Source: Istiophorus platypterus (taxonomy: Eukaryota > Chordata > Actinopteri > Istiophoriformes > Istiophoridae). Taken from it: DNA of 64,000 bases. Each line of letters starts with the position of its first letter. The first letter of the stretch is position 1. The position numbers and the translations under genes were made by a program. The stretch is taken from positions 3,799,001-3,863,000 of the forward strand of contig CM029126.1 of NCBI GenBank assembly GCA_016859345.1. Reading direction: 5' to 3'. This document shows, one piece after another, positions 50,590 to 62,330 of the stretch. A model generated the notes under the pieces. That model was not told the DNA's origin and did not search any database. It saw only the letters and a program-made list of their open reading frames with translations.

Positions 50590-50795
50590 GAGTCCATTTA
50601 CTCGCGTACTTCTTCCACGTGATACTTGTACTTCACTGCATTTTAGAGGAAAATATATTGTGCTTCCTCTTACTTTGCAGATAAAGATTTTATATATAAA
50701 ACATATTGAGTTTATTAAATACGATTGGATTATTGTAGATCAAAGTCCCCAACAGATTATAAAGTAGTTAAAAGTAGCCGCACCTCATAAATAAG
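50590..50795 (+). repeat. Teleost-type repeat, 3' part
   Basis: CATTTACTCGCGTACTT, GATACTTGTACTTCACTGCATTTTAGAGG, CTTACTTTGCAGATAAAGATTTTA, GATTATTGTAGATCAAAG and AGATTATAAAGTAGTTAAAAGTAGC follow the order of a very common fish intergenic repeat. Non-coding. It belongs with the segment at 32886-33010. Confidence 0.75.
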
Positions 50796-51474
50796 GGATG
50801 ATTATCCCACATGAGGCCGTTCTGCATACTGTCATGTATTTTTTGTTATCACTGCTTTTCCTTGAGTGAAATGCTCCTTCCACAACAACAACTGCACACA
50901 TGGCAGTTTCATTATTTGCATTTGACATCAAGAGATACACCAGTGCTCACTGGCCGACACTATGTTTACTCTGCGTCCGTTAGTTTTAATAAACTGTTTT
51001 TGTTTTGTTTTGTTTTGTTTTTTTTTGTTATTTTCTTTTTGGAACATGTAGGAAAAATACAAAATGTATACAAGTCTGAAGACTAGTTTTGGACACCGAG
51101 CCAGGACCAAAGGACCCGTCTCAGTTGATGTTGCTTTATGTTTATTTGAATTCCCATTAGTCGTTACCCTGGCAACAACTGCTACCCCCCCCCCCCCGGA
51201 GGGTTCGTACACTGCCGTCCACAAATGTTTGCGCTCCCTCTAAGGCTTATTTACGCTGAACTCACTCTAAGTGGAACAATTAAAGTATTTACACCCTGGC
51301 AAACTACCCCCCCCCCGCCTTACGTGGCACGAGACCATTCATCATCAGCCGCGGGTCAGAGAATTTGTCTCTGAAGCCCCGAGGACCACGTCTGAGAAAA
51401 GCTTTAAATTAGGATTCAAGTTAAATCCTCCCTGATGACCTGTGTATATACGGTTTATCTTTACATCCACAGCT

Positions 51475-51530
51475 TTGACATAAAATCATCTATATATATA
51501 TATATATATATATAGATGATTTTATGTCAA
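51475..51530. other. Perfect 56-bp palindrome with TA core
   Basis: Left half 51475-51502 begins TTGACATAAAATCATC and runs into TA repeats; the right half is its exact reverse complement with no spacer. Unique 16-bp arms flank the TA core, so it is more than a microsatellite. Confidence 0.97.
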
Positions 51531-51540
51531 ATGTAAATCT

Positions 51541-51556
51541 GCTTATACAGTACTAC

Positions 51557-51602
<46 letters not shown>

Positions 51603-51610
51603 GTATAAGC
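51541..51610. other. 70-bp palindrome with AT core, adjacent to the previous one
   Basis: Arms GCTTATACAGTACTA (51541-51555) and its exact complement (51596-51610) flank about 40 bp of AT/AC dinucleotides. It starts 10 bp after the preceding palindrome ends. Confidence 0.97.
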
Positions 51611-52092
51611 ATATTAACATTCACACGCCTCAGTTATCGCCCCCCAGTAGAGGTCGCCGTTCTCCTGCACTGCACCTCCTGTGACCTGGGGGGGGCTGCA
51701 GCGCCCTCGGGTCCCCGCAGGTCACGGTGTGTGTGTTTGTGTTTGTGTGTGTGGGGGGGGCGACCTCTTCCTCCTCCCGGTCGGTAACGGCGCCTCATGT
51801 CAACAGGTTCAGACCGAATTCTGCGGACGAATTGTGCCAAATTCACCTTGATCCTGTTTAGTTTTGCCCGAGAAGGTTCAGCCCGGTGAGTTTGTGCTTC
51901 TCATGGTGGGAAAAAAAACATGTCGAGTCGTTAGTCCGCAGTTGCATCAGCGGGGCTGAGGTCACATCACGCATTACTGCAAGAGCCATGAATCACAGTT
52001 CTCCTCAAAGACCTTTACAGGGAACAACTTTATCAAGTTCTAACAAACCCAGAGCGCAGTGAAACTATGTTCAACATGATGCAATAAAGAGA

Positions 52093-52112
52093 AACACACA
52101 CACACACACACA
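52093..52112. repeat. (AC)10 microsatellite
   Basis: Short uninterrupted dinucleotide repeat. Confidence 0.9.
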
Positions 52113-53396
52113 GAAAGAAAACAAAGAGCAGGGCTGGAGAAAAAAACGTCCAACTGGCGATTCAGTGGCAAGTCGAAGCCCGGTAGCCAGAATCCGTGTC
52201 CGAGAAAATGAGTTTTAAAATATTATATATTATTGTGCTGCGGCTTCACCTCAGTGAACCTGAGATCAAACCGTGCTGTGCCCCCCCCCCCCCAAAAGTT
52301 CTGTCTGCCTGGTCGCCAGCTGATATTCTCTTCCTTTGTTTCTGAAGAACTGCTCTATTAGCAAAGTTTATTTTTATACATAATTATGAAGAGAGGCCGC
52401 GGTGGCTGTATTGATTTCAGTGTCTTATTTAGAACAGAAAAGGAAATTAGAAACAAAAAAAAGAAAAAGAAAGAAACAAAACAGCAGAGGACAGAAAAGC
52501 CAGATGTTCCCCCAAAAGAGCACTAAAGCAAACTGAGTAGAGAAACAGTGAATATTAATATGTATGATGAGTTTTAAAGGACCACTAATGCCGCCGATGG
52601 CGGAGGTCTTTGGATGGACAGCCCCCCCCCCCCCCGCCAAATCAGAGGGGGCGGCAGCCGGCAAGGGCAAAATTAAATCAAACGTTCCCAAGCACGGGCG
52701 CCCCTGGCCCATCGGTCTCAGTCGGCATCCGGGCAAGGAGGGCTGGTGGTGGGCGACGCGACACTAGACAACGAGTGAGGGCGGCTGAAAGTTGCCCCCC
52801 ACCAGAAAAAAGGGGGCAACCAAGCTAACAGGAGAGTGAGGGAAGCGTCAAAGCGTCGATCAAGCACAGAAACGAGCTTTAATCGGACAAAACTGGTGAA
52901 AAACCAGCATCTTGCAACCATTAACAAACAACCAACCATCTACTGGAGCTACATTTATGTAGAATAGAAAAACAGGTGTAAAGAATGAAGTTCAGCGTCA
53001 GTCAGCGACGGGTCGCCGGCGGGAGTCTTGTTGGGGGGGGGGGGGGGGTTGTCAGCAGGGACGCGATCTTGCAAATCCGGACCTGGATGCAGCACGGACC
53101 CCGAGTTTTCAGTCGCAACAAATCACAGCCCTGTCACGCACACGTCATGTTTACTTATCCCCCAATGCGCTGAAAGCACATTCCGGTTTATGGTCAATTT
53201 TTTTGTTTTGTTTTTTTTCTCCTTGTTTTGAGCGAACGACGAATCACGGTGCAGTTGCAGGCGTTTGGGGAGGACTGCAGCACCGGAGACCGGGGTTCGA
53301 ACCGCCGCCGCCCTCGGACTCCCATGTGCAGTTCGAGCAACAAAAGCCCTGCGGTTGATGTCATAGAAGGGACCCTGGTTCCAGTTAAATGTTAAT

Positions 53397-53428
53397 AAAC
53401 ACGCCGTGTCTCAAATCACGGCGTGTTT
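53397..53428. other. 12-bp stem, 8-nt loop hairpin followed by T-rich DNA
   Basis: AAACACGCCGTG (53397-53408), loop 53409-53416, and exact complement 53417-53428, with more T downstream and a T9 run at about 53440. It looks like an intrinsic-terminator shape, but in a vertebrate genome that reading has no support. Function unknown. Confidence 0.9.
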
Positions 53429-54312
53429 TTGTGGTTGTTTTTTTTTTTCCTCTGTATTAAACCATGATAGTCTTTCCCTGACTTTCAATATCTGCCAGTG
53501 ACCAAACACAACCATAAAAAAGTTTAATAACGCTGCAGTCGCTTTGAGCGGGTATAGCATTACAAGACGGGATGTTTAGGCAGAAAATAAATGAAATACA
53601 TTTGACCTTCAAAATTATCATTTTCGCATGTTGCCAAATATATTAACAGGCAACGTTCCCTCATAGTTTTAATAAAAAAAGGAATCTGGCCGGCGTTCCG
53701 TTTCTTTCAAAACATGTTTGCCGTTGCAAAATCGGGAAAAGTAAAATAATAAAAAGTTCTCGGAGACGGGGGTTTGCGACTCAGACGCCGGCGCTTGACC
53801 CGCCGCGGCACAAAGAGATCGAAACCGGCGGCGCTGAATCCGAAATTAAACGTTTAACGAGATTCACCGGGGCCCCGACACTCGGCGTTAGTCAGAGGAC
53901 GGGCCCCGTCCCCAGAGCTGTAACTCAACAGAGCGAGTTCCCTGGGACACGTCCAGAACCCCCCCCCCCGGGGAACCTGAAGGGAGAGGGAAGCTGTTAA
54001 ATCATAAAAGGTTGACTTCACTCTTCTGAATGATTTGCCCTGATTGGAACAGCATGTCGCCAGGCGGACCATCAGAGAGACGCCGGAGTGATGCGGTATG
54101 CCCCCCCCCCAGGGCTCCTCCCCCTTGGTGGCGTGGTGGGTTTTTGTTGAATGGCAGACGGGTGGGTGGTGCCGTTCAATCAAACAATTACAAGAAAAAA
54201 AATGGCCAGTGGTCCCTTGTTCACAACAAACAAAAAAAAAAATCAAGAAGTCTGGATTGCCCCCCCCCATCCTGCTCGCCTGGCACCAGTTTCACACTCG
54301 CTCAAAAACAGC

Positions 54313-54813
54313 GAGGAAGAGGAGGAGGAGGAGGAGGTGGAGGAGGAAGAGGAGGAGGGAGCGTACAAATTTAGTCCGGGAGGAAGCGGGGCACCGGCGG
54401 CCCGGCCTCCGCTGCGCTTTTGGCTTTTTTTTTTTTTTTGGGGGGGTCCCAGGGGGGGGGGTTTTTTTTTTTTTTTTTTTTGGGGGGGGGGCTGGGTGAG
54501 GTGTTGTGGGTGTGTGGGTGCACCCCCCTGCGCAGCAAGCACAGCATCTGTCTAGGCAGCTCAGCCCTGGAGTCTGGGCTGGGGTGGGGGGGGGGGGGGG
54601 GGGGGGGGGGCCACCAGGCAGCACCACCACCACCCCCACCACCACCATTATAGATGATGATCTCACTCATCACTCTGCGCACATTACAGGCAGAGAAAAG
54701 AGCCAAGGATGTCTAGAATTAGAGATAAGATAAATAAGAAAAAAAAAAAAATTTAATAAAAAGAATAAAGATACCCAGAGCGTTCTGATCATCAAAAAAA
54801 CAAACAAAAAAAA

Positions 54814-54893
<80 letters not shown>
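54313..54893. repeat. Homopolymer and low-complexity cluster
   Basis: In 580 bp: a GGA/GAG triplet tract (54313-54360); a T run, short G run, TCCC, G run, T run and G run in succession (54425-54490); a G run of over 20 (about 54582-54610); CAC triplets; and an A12 run directly joined to T76 (54806-54893). All ORFs here (poly-Lys, poly-Phe, poly-Gly) are artefacts. Exact run lengths are likely to be unreliable in any assembly. Confidence 0.95.
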
Positions 54894-56383
54894 CTCTCCA
54901 AACACAGATTTCAACATTTTTTTTTTCAGATACATTTTTTAATTTAAAACACCAAAAAAAAAAAATTTACAAAAAAAAAAGTTCCCAGAAAGAAATAAAT
55001 TGCAATAATTCAGCACGAAATTAAAAATGATTTAAATTGGTGAATCTTAAGCAACTCACTCGAGCAAATTGCGACTTAAAAAGACCCAATTTCTCAGGTC
55101 TAATAAACATTTTGTGATACAAAACAAATTAGTAAAGCTACAATTTAAAGAAACTTAAGATTTAATATTAAAGAAAAGAAACTCAAAAAACTTTTTGCAG
55201 CTTTTTTTTTTTTTTTTTTTGTCGCACCCATGCAAATACAGAAAACAATTAAGCCTCACGCAAAGTGCAGCTCCGTGAAATAACGCCGCGGCTTTCCCGT
55301 CCGTCCCCGAGCCGGAGGGGGAGCGAGATTAAAAAAATAATAAGTGCATTCAAGGCTGTCAACGTTTTCCTTTATGCCTTCAAGCTGTCACTCCCCGAGA
55401 AGAGGGGCTGCTGTTCTCCTCACGCGGCCGAGCTGTAAACGGAGACAACGTTTACTGTCTCCCTCCGTCGTATATCACTGACATCCTGCTATCGTCCCGC
55501 CATGGACAATGTTCCTGACAGGCGCCGTAAATCTGTGGCCCCGGGTTTGAAGGAGGGTGGTGGTGGGCTGGTGGGTGGGGTGTGTGTGTGTGTGGGGGGG
55601 GGGGGGCCACGGCGGCGACGACAGTTTCCACGGCGCCCGCAGATGTTCATCTCGACGCTGCAGCAACTGTCGCCGTCCCCCTCTGCTCTGTCATTAGCCT
55701 CAGGGCCGAACCGGGGCGACGGGGAAATGAATCTCTGGAGCTGACGTGCGACCGGCGCTCAGTTATTCCACATGTCACATGTTCGTAATCCCGATTTCTT
55801 TCTTTTTTTTAAAAAAAGGTTGTTTAAATTAATCAGTCAGAAAAATTGTTAAAATGTCACTTTTTGCCTCTGAGCTTCAGAAAAGAACAAAGTTTTTTCT
55901 TCCCTGTCAAGGAATATTTCCCAATGAAAAATGAATATTTAATCCAAAGCAACGTTTCAGAGCGACTTTTTGTCCTCAGACGCACGACCTGCTTTACGGG
56001 CAATAATCCTGAAATGTCATCCTGTGCAATTCAACCTTAATTTTGTTTAGTTTTGTCGGAGCAGGGGGCAGGTGGAGCTCTCACCCGGGAGAAGGGTTGA
56101 ATTATTTTTTTTCCTTTTGAATCTGAACGTGTCAAAAGAAATTTCTGCTCTTGGCCTCGGCGGAGGCCCTGGCTTTACGAGGATGACATTTCTGATTGCG
56201 CCAGCGTTCTTACTTTGGATGTATTAAGTTTACTGCCTCCACAGAAACACATCAGTTCTAATCTTACTGTACTTGGCCGTGTGCTCTTTATATCGGGGGG
56301 GCGGGGGGGTAAGCCCTGAAATGTTTCCATATTAGCCGGAGAATTTAAAAAAAAAAAAAGGAAAACGTCTAATAATGTTCAAA

Positions 56384-56419
56384 CACACACACACACACAC
56401 TCACACACACACACACACC
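56384..56419. repeat. (CA)n microsatellite with one TC interruption
   Basis: Two CA blocks separated by CTCA. Confidence 0.95.
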
Positions 56420-57800
56420 GGGTCTTCGTAAATGCTCGTATTATACTCCGAAGCTCGGAGCGACATCAAAGCATGTTACGCATCCGGGCCCGTTAAATTT
56501 TGGAAAGTGTGCGTAGCGAGCGGTGACGGAAACAGCTTAGGGACCAAACATGATCCCATTGTTTCACGCAGCCAACCCCAGACCGAGAAAGTTGTTATTC
56601 TGCTATTGTTCATCACAACTGTCCTTAACTTTGCTATTTACTCAGGGTAAAGCTGTATTTGCCATTTATAAGCCGTGTGCGTACATGTAACACGTGGTTT
56701 GTAACGCACCATGCGGTAAAGCACGGAGGGCCGCCGCCGCCGCCATTTCCGTCAAAAATGAAATTCTGTCTGCCGTGATCCTTCCTGTCTCTCTGTTACT
56801 GGCAACCACAGGTTGAGCAGCACGTCCACCTTTTGGCTTGGTGTCGACGCCGTAGGGGGGAGGAGGAGGCGCCCTGCCCCCCCCATCCCGGGGTCCTCGC
56901 GCCAGCGAACGCCTCGCTTCCTTTCTTTCCTCCTTTTTTAAAACTTTTTTTAACGAGTTCAACCCGCTCACCTTTATAACCTCTCCGCCTCTTTTTGGTT
57001 TTTTTTTAATGTCTCCTCTTTATCCCGCATGTCATCACATAATAGTTTTTCGACAAATATGCGCTTCTGGAGGCCCCGGCGCAGGTAGCTCTGAGATTTA
57101 TGTTGCCGGAGGGTTCCGGGGGCCAGCGTTCGCATATCTTTCGAGGTGCGGGTACGTTTCGAGTCCAAATGAAAAAGTTTCCAGTTGGACTTTGTTCAGC
57201 TCAGACTGGAAAAGCATCTGAAACAACATTTGCACCATCACGGGACGCAGAAAATTCTTCGCTGACTCCAAAATAACGGCATTTATTTTGGGCCCGGTGG
57301 CTCTTAAAGGCTCCACGTGAAGACAAGGACACACGGGGGGGAAAGAAAGGAATAAGTTTATGTAAACGAATAAATGTGTGAAGAAAATAAGCTGTGTGGG
57401 ATTTGAATCCTATAGGATGTGGGGGGAAAAAGACCGCCTCGTATTTTCACAATAAAAGTCCAGCATTAGCCCAATATCTATCTGCATAATCCTAGTTCTC
57501 ACACGCTTATTCAAACAATGGGAATTTTTTTTTTTTCCTGCCTCACGAGGACCGACTGAAAAACACCCACGCCGCAGGCCGAGACACGGCGACAGGAATT
57601 GGAAACACGTGTATTAATATCTGCCCAGTTACCCCCCCCCCCCCGCGCCGCCCCCCCCTCAACAAACATATAGCCCCAGCTAACCTGCTGCTAATAGCCT
57701 TAATTTGTAAGGTAAACAGTAGAAGAGTTTGACACTCACTCACCTAAAGGTGCTTTTCCTCCTCTGCTGCGCTGCCTCTGCCGCCTTTCGGAGGCTTTGG

Positions 57801-57874
57801 AGGGACTGCTGGGGGATGGGGGGGTGGAGGGTGGAGGGTGGGGTGGGGGGGGCTGGGTGTGGGTGGGGGGGGGC
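57801..57874 (+). other. G-rich block, G-quadruplex potential
   Basis: At least eight G runs of 3-9 with 1-4 nt loops (GGGGG, GGGGGGG, GGAGGGTGGAGGGTGGGG and so on). It lies 1.9 kb upstream of the meox2 promoter. Confidence 0.8.
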
Positions 57875-58670
57875 CACGGCAAGGCAAAGCTACAAGCCTG
57901 CCTCCGCCATGCTATCTGTTAAAGTACTTTTCTCTCAAAGAGGAATTAATTTCCTTTCTCAGGCGGCCCACAAGCGCCTGTGGCACAGCCTGTGTCGTCC
58001 ACCCGGATCCCCCCCCACCACCACCTCCCCCAGGAGTGTGGAGTTATTGTGACTGTCCATCTGTGAAAACCTGCCTGAGCCACGAAAACTCAGACAGCCG
58101 TGAATTTTTAATCCTGTTTCGTGTGTTATTTGACTTTTAATCTTTGCCGCGTCGTCTTTCAGTAAATATGCTGTGGTCGATGTGTAATGTTATGAAGAGT
58201 TTAGAGAGGAAGGAAATATGCACGTCAGGTGATTATTCCTATTTAATTTTTCATAAAAAAAAGGAAATATTTAATCTGAATTATTTTATCTGTCAATAAA
58301 CACAACCGAGAGATTTTTATATTTTTCCCATTATATATTGTCTTTTTTGCATCAGAAGTCCCACAAAGTCACAGAAATGAGACCAAGAGCATATACATAA
58401 CTTTTTTTTTTTTTGATATGAGTCCTGGTGCAGCTCCATGCAACAACAATAATAATAAGAGGGTAAGAGGAGCTGTCCTTCTCATTCCCGGCTGCTGACC
58501 AGCTTCTTATTCCTGCTTCACCTCGTGGAAAATGACAGTTTTATGGCCAAAAGTGATTTAGTGAGACACCGACGTGAGGGCCGACAATCGTGTACTTTTT
58601 TTTGGGGTCGTAGGTGGTTGAAATATTTCATCTTGTATAAACTCTGGGGATTTTTTTTCCCGGGTTTTTT

Positions 58671-58719
58671 TTCTTCTTCTTCTTCTTCTTCTTCTTCTTC
58701 TTCTTCTTCTTCTTCTTCT
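58671..58719. repeat. (TTC)16 microsatellite
   Basis: Uninterrupted TTC/TCT triplets after a T8 run; on the other strand a GAA repeat. Confidence 0.97.
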
Positions 58720-59718
58720 GGCCTCTCGGCTCTACGAGCTGAGGATATTGTTTTCTGTCTGCATGTACTTATTCAAAAACGGCGTTATGCAATGTTACAG
58801 GCTGGATTTCAATAAAGAAAAAATAATATAAATGGTGCTGACATCTAAAATAGTTGACGGTCATCGGTATTTTAAAGGGGCCATATTTATTATAGGAGGC
58901 GACTTTTTTTTTTTTTTTTACAAAATAAAAGCCTCTGACCTTATTGACCTCCTATCAAAGGTAGGACTTTCATCTGTGTTGAATTGTCCATTGGTTTTAA
59001 GATGTTTTAATTTCAAAATAATATAAAAAAATGTCACTGTCAATCATCACAACGATCGGCTGCACTAAATTAGAAATGGACTGCGACTGATTTTTAATAG
59101 TAGGTAACTTTTCCCTGGAGGAAAAATGTTCACCCTTATTGCTGACTGGGTCCTTATTTTATAATTTTCATTTTTTAAATTTCTTCTCATTATTTTGTAA
59201 TAAAACATTTATTATTCCCTTTTAAAGCTGCAGCGAGGCAGAAGCACAGTGATTAACTAAGGCCCTTGACATCACAGGATTCCTACAAGACAACACAATG
59301 GGCAAAGGAAACCATCAATCGGGGAAACAAGTATCCTCGCCTCCTGCCGCAAGACTAACTGTATTTAAAGGGGTCAGAGCCGACAAAGGCAGGGTGACAT
59401 GCTGAGTTAACCCCTGACACCTCACCCCCCCCCCCGCCCCCTCTATCTCTCGACGCTCCCCTACCCCCCCCCTTTCTCGGCCACACCCATGAACCATTAC
59501 GGCTGTTTTCTTGCCGGGGAAAAAGAAAAAAAAAAAGGAAAAGAAAAGATGGCCACCGGAGGTCAGATCCAAGTCCAAAATAAATTGCCTTCTTTCCTGA
59601 GGCTCAGCCATTTTAATAGTACAGATTTATTGTGCCGTGCTTTTTGGAGGGCGATCATATGTATGTGGTCAGTAGCGCGTATGCAGTCTGTGACCCAGCC
59701 TCCCTCTCACGTTACACC

Positions 59719-59728
59719 CTATTTATAA
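59719..59728 (+). promoter_or_regulatory. Candidate meox2 TATA box / MEF2 site
   Basis: CTATTTATAA fits both a TATA box and the MEF2 consensus YTAWWWWTAR. If used as a TATA box, transcription would start near 59750-59760, giving a 5' UTR of about 400 nt. No other TATA-like sequence is better placed upstream of the meox2 start codon. Confidence 0.4.
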
Positions 59729-59754
59729 CATCCCCTCCGCCGGCTCCCCTCGTT

Positions 59755-60161
59755 CTGCAGTTCCTAGGAACCTCCTTCTGCTCCCAGCCCTCGAGCTCCA
59801 GTCCCGTCTTTCTCCTGACATCTGAGAGGCTCTGCTGCAGCTTATCCCGGGCTAACTGTTTATCCTGTACAGCCTGGCAACCGGCCGCACGCTCCGGATT
59901 ACCGCAGGACGCCCGTTCTGAAACGTCGCTTTAATACTTTTTTGCTCCGACTATCAGAGTTTTTTTTCTTCCTGTTTTTCTTTTATGACTGGATGAAAAA
60001 GTTTGTGTCTTTTTTTGGGTTTGTCAAAGGGGAAAAAGAGAGAGAAGCATCTTGGATATGTGCCTGTGACCTTTCTTTTTCGGTTTTTGGTTGATTTAGT
60101 AACTTTACCCTTCCCCGCTCGCCCTTCTCACCTTTCCCGGAGGGCCGTGTGTTTGCATGCG
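59755..60161 (+). other. Inferred meox2 5' UTR with upstream ATGs
   Basis: The start of the UTR is inferred from the TATA-like box. It contains several upstream ATGs: 59985 (MTG stop), 59993-60094 (33 codons), 60058 (MCL stop) and 60157 (29 codons, overlapping the main start out of frame by 5 nt, in weak context). T-rich runs are frequent. If the real start of transcription is further downstream, some of these ATGs would not be in the mRNA. Confidence 0.4.
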
Positions 60162-60723
60162 ATGGATCACACGCTGTTCGGCTGCCTGCGGAGCCCTCAC
60201 GCCCCGGCACAGGCCCTGCATCCCGCCTTCACCCAGTCCCCCCTGACTCTGCACGGACGCTCGGACCACGTCTCCTACCCGGACCTGGCCTCCTCCTCGT
60301 CCTCGTCCTCCACCTCCTCGCCGGCGCCGTGCATCATCTCCAGCTACCCGGCCGACGACGGCCTGTTCCCCGGGCAGCACCACCACCATCACCACCACCA
60401 CCCCCCCCACCGCGGCCACCTGCCCTCCCAGCAGCATCACCACCCGCCTCAGCACCACGCGTCCTGGCACATCCCACAGATGCCCTCGCCCGGCGGCGCC
60501 GCGCGCCACAACCTCTGCCACCCGCACTCCCACTCGTCCCACGACGCCGGGCCCACGGACCTGGGCCACCCCGGCGGGCCCAGCATGTGCGCCAGCACCC
60601 CCAGCCTGGGCAGTGGCGCTACCCCTACGGGGGCCTCGTGTGTGCCTGCAGACTTTGGCAGACAGACTCTGTCACCTGCTGAGGCCGAGAAGAGGAACAG
60701 CAAGAGGAAAAGCGACAGTTCAG
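60162..60723 (+). CDS. meox2: Mesenchyme homeobox 2, exon 1 (N-terminal part)
   Basis: MEOX2 is an Antennapedia-class homeodomain transcription factor acting in the nucleus in somite, limb muscle and vascular development. This exon encodes its first 187 residues plus the first base of the next codon. It begins MDHTLFGCLRSPH, followed by LHGRSDHVSYPDL, a Ser run (about residues 44-53), a polyhistidine tract (eight His, about residues 73-80) with a second His/Gln/Pro-rich part, WHIPQMPSPGGAARHNLC, TPTGASC and SPAEAEKRNSKRKSDSS near the end. These match MEOX2 rather than MEOX1. The start ATG has a good context (G at -3, G at +4). The donor is TCAG|GTAAGG at 60723/60724, just before the homeodomain-coding exon, which is outside the window. 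GC-rich, unlike its surroundings. Whether this is the meox2a or meox2b paralogue cannot be told from one exon. Confidence 0.96.
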
Positions 60724-61856
60724 GTAAGGGGAACTTAGATTTGCTCCCAGTTTTTTTACGCCGAGAGTGAAAATCCGGAACGATCCTAGAGCCAGGGATT
60801 TTATTCCTCAGACATTTTTCTGCGACTGTTGTGAATAAAAGAGCCGCTGTTGACACACTGCAAAAACCAGGGACTTAATGTGAAATTCCTTTGAGGCGTT
60901 TCCAGCGTGTCTTTGTTCCGTCCCTTTTTTTTTTTTTTTTTTTTTTGTTAGATAAACATCATCGCATAAATATCAGCGTTATAAGAAATTCCGAGCAGGG
61001 CTCAAGAATAACACAAACATCTGCACATGTCATTCTAAATCTTTCAACACTACGTAGCAGCGGAGATTTTCTGCAGCTCTGATAGAAAAACAAAAAAAAA
61101 GAAAAAAGAAAACTGTCTGAGAAGCAGTTTGTAGGTGTTGGCTGACGCGCAGCGAGGGCGCCTGCTGCAGCAGGCGGCGGACCGGAGCGTGCAGCGAAGG
61201 CCACATCATAACCGTCTGGGCACATCCGACTGCCTGGCGCGTTTGGTTTTTAAAGAAAAAAATAAAAATTCACATCTGGTTTGCCGCGACACTCCTCCGA
61301 GGGGCAGAAAATGAGGCAGGCAGTGAGGAATTAATGTCGCGGATTGTAAAAAGGAAAGAAAAAAGAAAAAGAAGCCGCACGAAAACACCACCACAGACAG
61401 GGGCTTTTTTTTTTTTTCCTTTTTCCTTGTCTAAATCTAAAGCGGTTAAAATAAACCACGTCGAGTTTACTGATGTAGAACGAGAAGACCAGCTAACTGA
61501 ACCGTTCGTGTCACGTTTGACTGAACCGGTGCTCGGCTCGGCCCCCGATCGTCAGACCCTAAATTAATTTATCTCACTTAATTCAAGGCGAAAAAAGGGC
61601 TGTTAATAAATTTATAGCTCTTTTTTTGTCACTGATTACAAATAATTTCACTTTCCCCAAGTAAAATATTCCAGCATATTGCTCCAGAAAGTATTTGAAA
61701 GACACGTCGGAGAGATTTACGATGACGTTCATACATATAGTCAACAGGCATATCGTGTGTTCTGTACAGTAAAGTGCACCTGCACTGCTCCAGGGCCACT
61801 TTTTTGTCATTTATGGAGTTTGGTGAATGTATGAAATATGTGACATGGCACCTTAA

Positions 61857-61872
61857 GGCGTCTGCAGACGCC
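61857..61872. other. 16-bp perfect palindrome
   Basis: GGCGTCTGCAGACGCC with no spacer, within the complex part of meox2 intron 1. Confidence 0.9.
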
Positions 61873-62286
61873 ATGAACTTGATCTTAATCGCCGCTGGGT
61901 ATTTTTTAAAGCTGAAAATCCACAAGTAATGCAGCTGCTTTACATCGACCTTAAACAGGGGCAGACACGGAATTATACAAATGATAATATACACAAACTC
62001 TGACAACTGAGGCTCATGAAAAAAAATGATCACATTCCTCTTTTAGGACCGTTCTCAAATAGGGTGACCCCCCCCCCACCCACACCCCCCCGTCGGTGAC
62101 CTGCGGAACATTCCTACCCGGCAGTCGCCACAATAATCAATCACGGGCGTGACAAACCCGCCGAGGGGTCGGGTCGCGGGGGTTCTCACAGGGAACGTGA
62201 TATTAGCGAGAGTTCTTAGTTTTCCAGGGAAAGTGCGCCGGCAGCCCGCTCTGTCCATTTGAGGATGGTGGGGAGGTGGGGGTGTG

Positions 62287-62288
<2 letters not shown>

Positions 62289-62323
<35 letters not shown>

Positions 62324-62330
62324 GGGGGGT
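62289..62330. repeat. (GT)16 followed by a G run
   Basis: A pure GT repeat runs into nine G. A second G run of over 20 is at about 62489-62513. Confidence 0.95.

Larger units (their letters stand above)
23483..59700. other. crppa-meox2 intergenic region, no confident gene
   Basis: No ORF here has a recognisable domain or a credible exon set. 23.5-34.9 kb: fish-type repeats, hairpins and CTCF-like motifs. 27.18-27.45 kb, 32.5-32.7 kb, 35.9-36.2 kb, 36.95-37.2 kb, 48.05-48.3 kb and 48.9-49.25 kb: short CpG-richer patches with chance ORFs. 35.0-35.6 kb: purine tract. 38.0-39.4 kb: GC-rich block. 39.4-42.5 kb: minisatellite. 42.5-44.1 kb: AT-rich with one repeat fragment. 44-58 kb: many dinucleotide repeats and homopolymers, with a CpG-richer block at 55.26-55.75 kb. 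58.8-59.3 kb: AT-rich, nothing recognised. Confidence 0.75.

Noticed and set aside
53240..53345. Possible tRNA gene or tRNA-derived SINE (GGGGTTCGAACC, B-box-like)
   Set aside because: No A box or cloverleaf could be traced upstream; only the B-box-like core fits.
60105..60682. ORFs in the other frames across meox2 exon 1 (154 codons minus, 177 codons plus)
   Set aside because: Shadow frames of the GC-rich real exon; only the 60162 frame matches MEOX2.
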